Of a stretch of DNA of 64,000 nucleotides, positions 1 to 8,599 are shown piece after piece (the first letter of the stretch is position 1; the number at the start of each line of letters is the position of its first letter). A program made the position numbers and the translations under genes. The notes under the pieces are model-generated. The model worked only from the letters and a program-made list of their open reading frames with translations. It made no database searches and was not told where the DNA came from. Source of the stretch: Acholoe squamosa (lineage: Eukaryota > Annelida > Polychaeta > Phyllodocida > Polynoidae); NCBI GenBank assembly GCA_949317995.1, contig OX439036.1, forward strand, positions 23,472,854 through 23,536,853, written 5' to 3'.

Positions 1-29
1 GGGGACAGCCTCTGAAAAAAGTTTAGTTC

Positions 30-1973
30 CTAGAGGACGAGCCTATTTTCAATTCCTATACTAATCCTATATAACAGGCGTCGACTATAGTCGACGCTAG
101 GCCTGCCATGGTGTCGACTATAGTCGACGCTAGGCCTACCATGGTGTCGACTATAGTCGATGCTAGCCCTCAATGGGTTAAGGTTGCCATATAGCTCAGA
201 GTGAATTTTTATCACTCTATCTATGGCTGCCTCCAGACCCTCTCCATGCGAAGTCACATAATGCCGGACCATGTCTCCGCGTCGGGGAGTAACACATCCT
301 ATGCATTTAGCACATTTCTTGCCAACTTCTCGATCGCAGACATATTCCGGCCTGTGGTGCATATGAACCTCCATGAGATGACGAAGGAACTCATCTTTCT
401 CGATGAAGAATTCAACCTCACCTTCACTTTGAGTACAACGTTGAAAGGGACAATCCTTGCGATCCTCCCCGTAGTACTTGTCCAGTTCTTGCGAAGCCAC
501 TCCTCCATATCCTCACGCCTTTCACAGGTTATCCGAGGGGGTAGCCTCCATACGGATTTACTCCCCTTCAGGTGTCCCCTGTGAAGAGGAATGAAGTCGG
601 CAAAGTTGCTATTGGCGTTATCCCAGATAGCTGCCTCTTGCTCGTCAGTCAGAGTGGCGTCCACAACTGGGTCAACCGGCTCCTCTCCCTCGGGGTCGGA
701 TGGTACATCCACAGGTTGCACAACAGGTTGTTGACCTGCGAGAACCTGGGCTATGGGATCTTGAGCGTCTCCACTCAAATCGGCCATTACGTTGTGGAGC
801 TTGACGATTGGCACACCGAGCTCAACCTTTACGGTTGGGACAGCCTGTTTAACTTCCGGAGTTTCGGGTTGAATGTCTACCTCGATAGGTTCAGGTTTGC
901 GTTGGTTAACCTTCTTATTCCGTCTGCGGGATCTGCCATTAGTAGAGGTGCCAGGCTCGGATGCATCCGTCTCGTTGCCGGAGACATCCGAAGCCTTAGC
1001 TCCCTTCTTATTGGCCGAGCGTGGGGACACCCGACAGGTTCAGGTACTGTCGGTCACACTCGTGCTGGTAGAGGGTTCGGTTCCTGACCTGCACCAGGTG
1101 GAGCCTCCTCAGGTACTTCTGCTGTATCTCCCAAAGTAGGAGTTTCAGCAGGAGACATGAGACGCTCCATCCGATCAGCCATTTTGGCCGTTACCTGCAC
1201 GGGTGCTGGCCCGGGGACAAGCTCCGGGTGCGCCAGTGCATACTGCCCCTCCAATAGACGTACTAGGAGGTCTTGTATTACCCCGAGTCTGTCTAATGGA
1301 GACACACCAATCCGGGCCTCCTCTGCCACAATGGTTTGAGATCCATGTACCTAGAGACCTTGTCTGCCTTGACACCGGTGTAACCCGTTTTTTCAGACAC
1401 ATAGGAAGGCCTATAGAAGGTATTTCTACGGAAAGCCATTTCTGCGTCCCAGACGGCTTTACGAAACCATAAATGGACTACCAGTCCTTTGGCCATCTGA
1501 TGGTAATCCACCAACCAGGCTTCCGGAAAGGTATTCACCCAATGCGGGTGAGCACATTCCCAGATCGCGTTGACAACACGCTCGTCAACTTGTCTGGGCA
1601 TCCCATAACGGGTGGGTATCAGCATTTCCTCAGAAATAGCCAACATCCGTTCTTCATAGGGACCGGCTACGTCATGCCACTCAGGACTGTCTGGTAGGGG
1701 TAGCTCTAGGTACATTGGCCTGTCAACCAGAGAAGCAGGTTCCAAAGCACCGGATGAGGTACTCCCACTCAGACGAGGCGGTAGTTGAGGGGGAGGTGGC
1801 ATTAGAGCCCTGTCGTGAGACTGAACTCCTGCCAGCTCTCTACTCAAACTTTTGGATGGAGGGGCTACATAAGGCTCACCTACATCAATTGACTGCTGAA
1901 CAATACGGCGTTCAGGACTCACTTGTCTGAAGTTATTGGATGCGTCATAGAACGATTCTATGTCGCTATCGAC
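30..1973 (-). pseudogene. Decayed retroelement-like coding remnant with C2H2-like zinc fingers
   Basis: Read on the minus strand, four open stretches follow one another in different frames: about 1973-1325, 1329-1054 (ends in a stop), 1087-490 and 500-180. Frame changes near 1330 and 490 and stops near 1054 and 1040 show the unit is broken. The last stretch has a C-x4-C ... H-x4-H group and then a canonical C-x2-C-x10-H-x4-H zinc finger. The middle stretch is basic and then acidic/proline-rich, as in a Gag-like or DNA-binding protein. I see no reverse transcriptase, integrase or transposase motif, and the window edge may cut the unit off. It ends directly against TRIM A. The family is not recognised; a retroelement Gag or transposon accessory protein is the best guess. 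It could also be a decayed host zinc-finger gene. Confidence 0.4.
80..174. repeat. 33-bp tandem repeat, 3 copies, each with a 16-bp palindrome
   Basis: Units begin at 80, 113 and 146. Each starts with the palindrome GTCGACTATAGTCGAC, the last one with one change. The 33-bp period equals 11 codons and stays open on the minus strand inside the zinc-finger remnant, giving an 11-residue repeat with the core VDYSRHHGRP. Confidence 0.85.
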
Positions 1974-1997
1974 TGTAGAGGTCGGTGAAAATGTTCT

Positions 1998-2069
1998 TGG
2001 AGAAACCGGGACTCGAACCCGGGGCCCTCCAACTTCGAAGCGGCTGCTCTTCCTCTGAGCTACTTCCCC
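1998..2069 (-). tRNA. tRNA-like gene in TRIM A 3' LTR
   Basis: A 72-nt unit reads as a cloverleaf on the minus strand: acceptor GGGGAAG/TTTCTCC (with wobble pairs), D stem GCTC/GAGC, T stem CCGGG/CCCGG and a consensus B box GGTTCGAGTCC. The A box region (TAGCTCAGAGG) is intact in outline. The anticodon stem is imperfect and the loop reads TTCGAAG (formally anticodon CGA). A run of four T follows 7 nt downstream on the minus strand (plus-strand A run 1988-1991), a Pol III terminator. It is probably not a working translation tRNA. Confidence 0.6.
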
Positions 2070-2382
2070 TTGCCTGACATTTCCACCTTCCATCCACACC
2101 TGGATCGGTATGATACACACTAGGGGGCAGTGATTACCCGGAGACCCGCCCCTGGGGGTCTGCCACCGAGTACAGGGAAATACTGCCCCTACACTCCTCC
2201 CCATCAGCTTCAACCAACACTGCTCCTCCAACCTAACTGCCAGCAGGTGACTAGTTTACCCCTAGCAGGCTGAAGCGTTATCTGTATCATACCGGCCCAG
2301 TTCCCGAGTCCTCAATCGGTCGCGATCACGTTAAGACATGAGCAGGCACACATATCTTTGATCTCATGATTGCGTTAGGATG

Positions 2383-2398
2383 CTCGGTTTCTCCACCA
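2383..2398 (-). promoter_or_regulatory. Primer-binding site of TRIM A
   Basis: On the minus strand TGGTGGAGAAACCGAG begins one base after the 5' LTR end. It starts with TGG, complementary to the CCA of a mature tRNA. The first 14 nt are perfectly complementary to CGGTTTCTCC + A + CCA, the 3' end predicted for the tRNA-like unit in the element's own LTRs. Confidence 0.8.
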
Positions 2399-2423
2399 CT
2401 GTAGAGGTCGGTGAAAATGTTCC

Positions 2424-2495
2424 TGGAGAAACCGGGACTCGAACCCGGGGCCCTCCAACTTCGAAGCGGCTGCTCTTCCTCTGAGCTACTTCCCC
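2424..2495 (-). tRNA. tRNA-like gene in TRIM A 5' LTR
   Basis: This is the same 72-nt tRNA-like unit as at 1998-2069 and is identical to it in sequence. The A box, B box, discriminator A and downstream T4 run are all preserved. In element orientation this copy lies in the 5' LTR, so Pol III would start inside the LTR and stop before its end. Confidence 0.6.
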
Positions 2496-2619
2496 TTGCC
2501 TAACATTTCCACCTTCCATCCACACCTGGATCGGTATGATACACACTAGGGGGCAGTGATAACCCGGAGACCCGCCCCTGGGGGTCTGCCACCGAGTACA
2601 GGGAAATACTGCCCCTACA

Positions 2620-3640
2620 ATAGTGTCTTCTCTCAGCTAACAAAAGTAACATGATGTATCGAATCTGTAGAAGTTAATACAGGTGTTTCAGGTAAAGGTG
2701 AAGTTTTATAAATTCTAAGTAAAATATCATTTGGTACATAGACTTTTTTTTCAATAACTTCTTTTTAGTGTAAACACACCTTTTCCAAGACTAATTACCC
2801 AGAATGCTAAGTAATTTTATCTTGATTATCTACTACATATGCAAACCCTTGCCTCTCTACTAATTCTCAGAGTCTGAGAAATTAAATGTGAATGTTGGTC
2901 GTTTTGGGATCACTAGCATATAGTGTGGATGCTTTCTGAAAGTATAATTTTTTTCAGGGTCCTGAAGAACTGGTTCCATTAATGCTGGTTGGGCAATTCT
3001 TTGCCAATTCAACAATTTTTATACAGCAAATGTATAGAAAAGTATCCTTTGCCCACCTATATCAGTAAACCTGACCATTACACATAAAACCAAACACATA
3101 AGGTGAACTTCCTGGCTATTTTTATGGGGTTAGACACTTACCTGTTCAGCCATGTAAATTTCAGGGGAAAATGTGTGAAAACAGGTGAAAATTACACTTT
3201 TTGAATGACAACCCAACTTTGAACAGCTCTGTAGACCTTAATAATTGGAGTATCAACAAAAGAATAAAAGTGCCCTCCGAAATCCCTCCAAAATTAATCT
3301 GAACTCATCAAAAGTAACATATATAACAAATTTCTATCCTGTAATGATGTTCATAGCAAAAGAAGCTAAAAAGAACATTTTTGTTCCATTCACATTCCAT
3401 AGACAACAAAATGTTACAGGGTGGAAGGATATTGATAAAGGCACTAATTATGCTTCCAACCATGACATAATATGTGCAGGTTTGTTGTGTTTTACACTTA
3501 TTTTTCATGAAAAATTGATTTTGTGGAATCTCACCTTATGACCCCTTAAAGAAAATCATGCTGTATGAAATTAGCCCAGCAAAGCAATGCTTGGCAACAT
3601 TTAGATACATAATCAGGGTGGTCTCACTGTTAAGAATCAC
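2620..3640. other. AT-rich stretch, no gene seen
   Basis: There is no coding pattern, recognisable repeat or RNA gene. Short open frames near 3245-3541 have no family resemblance and look like chance in AT-rich DNA. Confidence 0.5.
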
Positions 3641-3704
3641 CAAGTACCCACTATGTGTCCTTGCTGTACCTCAAACTATCTGAAATACACCCCTTGTCAA
3701 CAGC

Positions 3705-4255
3705 AAACCATCACAAATTGTTCACATTCTTGCCAGGCACCACAGGGTGTTGACATAAATAAATCTCCACGCAATGTGCTACAAAATGTCCACAGAGCAC
3801 ACATTTTCCACACAAACCATCACAAAGTGTCCATGGGGACACACATGTGACCTGAAATAGGTCCCTTTTCGCAGATCCTGTCACATATTAACCTGTGGAC
3901 AAAATGTAATTTGTGGACACTTTGTGTATATATCTTGTGGATTAGATGACCATACACTGTGGACAGAACGTGTTGTGTGGATACTTTGCGATCAAAACTT
4001 GTGGTCAAAATGTGTTTGTGGATAATTTGGGATGATAGATTGTGGACAATTCGTAATTTGTGGACACTTTGTTCAAGTTGAATGTGGACAGTGTGTTTTT
4101 TTATGGATACTCTGTGGTAAAATCCTGTGGACTAAAAGTGGTTTTGGAAATTTTGTTATGAAGGTATGTGGACAGAATGTGTTTTGTGAACAATTTGTGA
4201 TGATAGGTTGTGGACAGAGTGTATTTTGTGGATACATTGTCATTGTTGGGTCCTC
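3705..4255. repeat. 42-bp minisatellite with inverted arm (foldback-like)
   Basis: From 3894 to about 4251 a unit starting TGTGGACA recurs at 3958, 4000, 4041, 4083, 4126, 4167 and 4209, a period of 41-43 bp (about eight copies). To the left, 3705-3855 carries the same motifs in reverse complement, for example CCATCACAAAGTGTCCA near 3819 against TGTGGACACTTTGTG. Opposed arrays of short units like these resemble the arms of foldback transposons. Divergence between units is substantial. Confidence 0.75.
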
Positions 4256-4258
4256 GAG

Positions 4259-4375
4259 GGGGTGCTCGAGGGGGTGGCGGAAAAAAATGTCAGGGGTCCA
4301 AACTAAAACTCACCAACTCCCCCTGTTGTTAAAAAATGAACACTCCCTAACCTTGGAAAAGTTACGAACTTTTTA
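4259..4375. repeat. Fragment of G/C-tract MITE
   Basis: It resembles the right end of the elements at 4841-5085 and 7233-7495: a short C-rich block, CACCAACTCCCCCTGTTG, then an A run and AATGAACACTCCC. The left end is missing. Confidence 0.45.
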
Positions 4376-4840
4376 CTAATTTTCTCTCTTGACTTGGTCA
4401 AGCTAGCTTGTCTGAATAGGTTAGTGAATGTTACTATAAAGCACCTAGCCATTGTTAGTAAAATGTTAGTCCTGTGTTAGTCACATGTGCTAACTATTAG
4501 GTAAGTTAGGGGTTTGACTAACTTATATTAGATTCATTTTTTTTCAGTGCACGTATACACATGGCCAAAAAATGGTGTTTCTTTGTTGGAGGGATACATG
4601 TGTTAGTCATTTTAGGGTGGCTTGTTCTCCTGTACGCACTTCTATTTTTTGGAAGTCTAAATTAATTTACAGCGCCACATTCAAAAGATTGTCAACAAAC
4701 TAACTTCTCTATCAGAACAGAAGAATTCACATAGGAACTACTTTTCCACATTCCAGTATTGTGTTTATGTGGAAAACTCCCAGGGAAAACTGCAGACGGA
4801 TTTTATCCAGGGATTTTATAGGCCAGTACGGGCATGAAGA

Positions 4841-5085
4841 TTGGTGGTCATTTTTTAACAACAGGGGGGTCGATGAAATTCCGTGCCTGCACGGCGAAAT
4901 TTTTTTTGTCCCCCCCCCCTGAGGGGTCTAAAATTTTTCCGTCCCCCCCCTTTTATTCTATAGGCCTAGTTGCGCGCAGGCTTTTTTACCCAAAAGGGGC
5001 GAAAGATGTCTTAATTTTTTTTGTCCCCCCCCCCCAAACCCACCAACCCTCCTTAAAAAATGACCACTCCCTTACCACAGTAGAA
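4841..5085. mobile_element. MITE with poly-C tracts, copy 1
   Basis: It opens with GGTGGTCATTTTTTAACA and closes with the inverse AAAAAATGACCACTCC. Between them lie long C runs and the phrases GGGGTCTAAA and CCTTTTATTCTAT, shared in order with 7233-7495. Non-coding; the family is not identified. Confidence 0.65.
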
Positions 5086-5155
5086 ACTAAAACATTTTTT
5101 TTTTTTTTTTTGGGGGGGGGGCACCGCAACACACCGCAAACGGACTGATTGAAGG

Positions 5156-5340
5156 TTGATTGATTGCTTTGTGTTTTACAGCACTTTAGCGGCACTAAGT
5201 GGCTATCCCATGCTTCACAGGTTGATAATTTAACAGAGGAATGTGTCAGTGCCTGCGCATATGTGCACCACACACATCCTGAGTGGATAGGAAAGAGGAG
5301 ATATAGACCCTTTTAAGTGGGCTAGGGCTAGGGAAGCCCG
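5156..5340 (-). mobile_element. SINE copy 1, 3' end type A
   Basis: It is bounded by a 14-bp direct repeat GGACTGATTGAAGG (5142-5155 and 5341-5354), a clear target-site duplication. Read on the minus strand it starts CTTCCCTAGCCCACTT, carries the roughly 100-bp head shared by all family members, then a type A 3' part (about 5175-5240) and a tail of ATCA repeats. The head is not recognisable as tRNA, 5S or 7SL. Confidence 0.85.
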
Positions 5341-5354
5341 GGACTGATTGAAGG

Positions 5355-7200
5355 GGTTCCAAGTGCGAAGATTTGGGAAACTCGGCGGGGGGAAGGGGGG
5401 GGGGGAGGTGCTCATTTTTCAACACCTGGGGAGGAGGGGGAAGGATGTTTGGCTCCTTATTTTAAATTATCAATATCTTTGTTTAAGCGGATGCGCAGCA
5501 ATTCTTTTTGCTTCCCCCACGTTGGAAGGGTAAATTGTTCAGGCCAGGGGCAACGTAACATATTTGTAGTTGGGCCTAAACATGGGCATTGATTGGGGGG
5601 GGGCACAATACAGAAAGAAAAAAAAAAGAAAATAAAACACAAAACCAGGTTCTTGGGACGTAGACCCCAGACTTTTTTTATAACAAATATCTAACCTAAA
5701 ATTGCTGTATTTTTAAAGCAATGTGTTTGAGAATATTTAGAAATTTTACCATGACATTTAGACATTTTAGGACATTTTCAGTTTATAGGCCTACCGGGTA
5801 CTGATAGAAGGCCATCCACAAATGATGTCATGTTGGAGGGAGGAGGGGGGGGGGGGTCATCACAGGCCCAGCGTGACGGAATTAATTTTCCGTATACCCT
5901 TGGCATTGCAAAATTGGCCAAAAAAGAAAAAAAAAAATATGCCCCCGGGGAGTGGGTTAATGGTCAAACTTTGCATTTCGTCATTTAGTCCCTATAGGTC
6001 TAGATTACAAAGATACAGAAATATAAGGTCACACTGACCTTCCAAAATTCGTCTTAAAAGGACCCTTTTTGACAATGAGAATATGTAGCTCAGCTTGTAG
6101 GCCCAATCACGGCCCAGCGAGGCCCGTGCAGCGCCCAAAATGGCCCCTTTGAAACCCCTTTCCCCCGGGCCCTTTCCCTTGGAAAAAGTTTGGCGAGTGC
6201 CCCCCCCCCCCCCCCGGGCGCGGCGCACAGCTGATGAGCAGCACTACTGCCCGAGTCAGAGCACACCACGCGGCCCACTCACACACCGACGCTGCCGGCT
6301 CAGTCTGCGACTATTTTAATACCAGTCCCATTCACGACTGGCAACTCATTTTCTCGCTAGAATCTACCACCACTTGCTGTCTTCAGCCAACTTCAAGATC
6401 TAGTGTTGTAGGCTAGATATTAGCTCTAGACAGCACAGTGTTGTCAGTTTGGAGGTTCTCTCCTTTTTCCAACTGTGCGGCCTCCTCGCTCATCCCCCAG
6501 GCACCTGCTGCAGCTCGGAGTCGGAGCACACAGCTGTCAGTTTTACCTCGACCGCTGCTCTCACCACAAAGCCGGTAGGTTATCATCATCCTCTCCTTTG
6601 TATATTTCATTCAGGCTGGCATAGCTATACTACAGCCTTTAGGCTAGCTAATGGGCATAGGACTTGGTCTTGGAGTCTTTATTCCATTGTCAAGGATGTC
6701 CCTGGCCAGGACCTGGGCCTACATGTCATATTAATGCTGTGTCAACTACAGCAGCCTGTAACATTGTATGCAGCCGGCTGGGTTAGGGTATTGTGCCACG
6801 CCCTCAAGGCCTCATATTGGGGTGGCAGATCAGCGTTGGGCGTAGACGGAACAGACCAGCGTAGCTCACTATCGTGGATCAACCTCGGCCAGCTGACTAC
6901 GTTGGGCGGGGTTGGGGGGGGGGGGGGGTAGTTGGGAAAATACAACGATCGATGCCCATCAGCATGGGTTCGTGGTTATGCAGGTTCATGTAACATATAT
7001 ATTCTTAGACACATAACACCGAGGCCCAAACAAGGAGTTTAGATATCCTTAGCCCAATGTAAAGTCTAGGGAAAATTGAGGACTGAATTATAAAGGATGG
7101 GTCTAAATCCATAAAATTTACCATTAAAATCGACAGGGTGACAAGTCACTTGGCCTGAAAAGGGGACAGCCATAAATTACGTTACCGTACTTTTATAACC
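5355..7200. other. Unique and low-complexity DNA; GC-rich block near 6.1-6.6 kb
   Basis: There are several poly-G, poly-A and poly-C tracts. The 6090-6600 block is GC-rich and ends in a plausible splice donor (GCCG/GTAGGT, 6571-6580), so a non-coding first exon is possible but unsupported. No protein family is recognised in any frame. Confidence 0.35.
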
Positions 7201-7232
7201 ATTATCACGACCCCCCCCCCCCCCCCAACCTT

Positions 7233-7495
7233 TTGCTCTTAGGGAGTGGTCGTTTTTTAACAAGGGTGGGGGGTGAAATTCCATGTGTGCGCAGCGAAAC
7301 ATGATCCGTCCCACCCTCCAAGGGGTCTAAATTTTTCCTCCCCCCCCTTTTATTCTTTAGTGGCGCAAAGGCTTTTTCGCTCAAAAGGGCCAATTTTTTT
7401 TTTGTCCCCCCCCCCAAGGGGAGTCTGAAATTTTATTGTCCACCCCCAAACCCACCACCCCTCCCTGTTGAAAAAAAATGACCACTCCCTTACTA
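7233..7495. mobile_element. MITE with poly-C tracts, copy 2
   Basis: It begins with GGGAGTGGTCGTTTTTTAAC and ends with the inverse AAAAAAATGACCACTCCC. The internal order of C-rich blocks is the same as in the 4841-5085 copy. The inverted ends are about 18 bp with few mismatches. Confidence 0.7.
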
Positions 7496-7639
7496 TAGCA
7501 ATGTATCATAGGATACTTGGGACCCACCCCCGCCCTATGATTTCATTTTATAGTCCTATGGATGGCCCACAAGCATGACAAGGCACAGGCACCATCATCA
7601 CTAGGCCTATTAAATATAAGTAGCTTGTTCTGACAAGAA

Positions 7640-7760
7640 CATGGAAGAAAGAAGATAGTGACATAAGACATGGTTCTTGAGATCGACAATGATGTGACAT
7701 GGGGCTTAATGACAAGGAAAGGAGAATCAGTGACTTGTGAGTGACATGGGCTTTCTCAAA
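7640..7760. repeat. Diverged GACATG-rich repeat
   Basis: It contains repeated phrases such as TTCTTGAGATCGACAATG and GTGACATGGGCTTTCTC, related to the 51-bp minisatellite at 12889-13075. Irregular spacing, no coding sense. Confidence 0.5.
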
Positions 7761-7896
7761 ATTCGACAATAGAACCTGGGGCTTCAACCCAACCCCCTCC
7801 TCCAAAAACACGGAGGCCTTTAGCCTGATTTGATCAATTTTCCTTATTCTATTATAAATGAGCATCCATCACACGAGAGGCGAACTTGTAATGAAC

Positions 7897-8024
7897 AAGT
7901 AATCAATGGATAATTCATGACAAGTGTGTGTTAGTGAAGGATAATTACACGAGGCCGTAGGCCGAGTGTATGCTAATTAGCCTTTGCTAACACACACGAG
8001 TCATGAATTATCCATTGACTACTT
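7897..8024. mobile_element. Palindromic MITE-like element
   Basis: The left arm (7897-7934, AAGTAATCAATGGATAATTC...) is answered by its inverse at 7986-8024 (...GAATTATCCATTGACTACTT). The arms are about 38 bp with few mismatches. The middle also folds partly. There is no coding content. Confidence 0.65.
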
Positions 8025-8208
8025 ATTTTATACCACGAAACCAATAAATAATCAATAGAATACCAATAAATTCAAGTTGAAAACAAAAATTATTCCCCCT
8101 CCCCGGGACTTGAAGCCAGCCATAGTGTGTGTACACAGGTACATACACCTCCTCGTCGCCCGGCAGCGGACAGCGACAGCGACAGCGCACATGGCGAAAA
8201 AAAGATGT

Positions 8209-8280
8209 GCCTGGACCGGGACTCGACCCGCGTTCCTCTGACGGCTGAGCGCAATGCGCTAACCACTAGACCACCGCGTC
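8209..8280 (-). repeat. tRNA-derived sequence with Pol III terminator (SINE head)
   Basis: On the minus strand it carries an A box like that of tRNA-Glu (TGGTCTAGTGGTTAG) and a B box GGGTCGAGTCCC, followed 5 nt later by seven T (plus-strand A run 8197-8203). The acceptor ends do not pair, so it is more likely a SINE head or tRNA pseudogene than a functional tRNA. Confidence 0.55.
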
Positions 8281-8547
8281 TCCTCCTTCAGCGCCCGGCA
8301 GCCGTTGGTTAGATACTGTGCGCGACTGGCCTGGTTATGGGTCAAGGTGCTGGACGCGTTCACACTACACTACTGCTGGGTGGCTTTATATCATAGAAAC
8401 ATGGTTCTAACCAAGCTTCTCTCATCAGTCCCTGTGGGAGTTGGACTAAGGGCCTGAGACTGCAGGTTCGACCCCTACCATGGCAATGAAAAATTCCGCA
8501 GGTTTTAACATGTAACATATGACATGGAAGGACATGAGAGGCGTGTG

Positions 8548-8595
8548 GGTTATCCATGGATAACCGCATTGCATGCGGGTTATCCATGGATAACC
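8548..8595. repeat. Two 18-bp perfect palindromes in direct repeat
   Basis: GGTTATCCATGGATAACC occurs at 8548-8565 and 8578-8595, each its own reverse complement. They are separated by GCATTGCATGCG, which makes a 30-bp repeat. Confidence 0.9.
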
Positions 8596-8599
8596 GCAC

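Larger units (their letters stand above)
1974..2619 (-). mobile_element. TRIM A: miniature LTR retrotransposon with tRNA-like genes in its LTRs
   Basis: Two 220-bp direct repeats (1974-2193 and 2400-2619) differ at only three positions. Each is bounded by TGTAG...CTACA in either orientation. They flank a 206-bp internal domain with no coding capacity. Read on the minus strand, the 5' LTR is 2400-2619. A primer-binding site lies one base inside it (2398-2383), and a purine tract GGGGAGGAG (2202-2194) touches the 3' LTR. These are the hallmarks of a terminal-repeat retrotransposon in miniature. Such elements encode no proteins and depend on enzymes from a partner. The near-identical LTRs imply a young insertion. 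No matching target-site duplication is seen (CGAC left, ATAG right), so one flank may have been rearranged. Confidence 0.85.

Noticed and set aside
3894-4251. CRISPR-like array
   Set aside because: The units are continuous and diverged with no unique spacers between identical repeats, and the DNA is animal nuclear; it is a minisatellite.
8435-8490. B-box-like GGTTCGACCCCT
   Set aside because: No clear A box at proper distance; a decayed SINE is possible but not supported.
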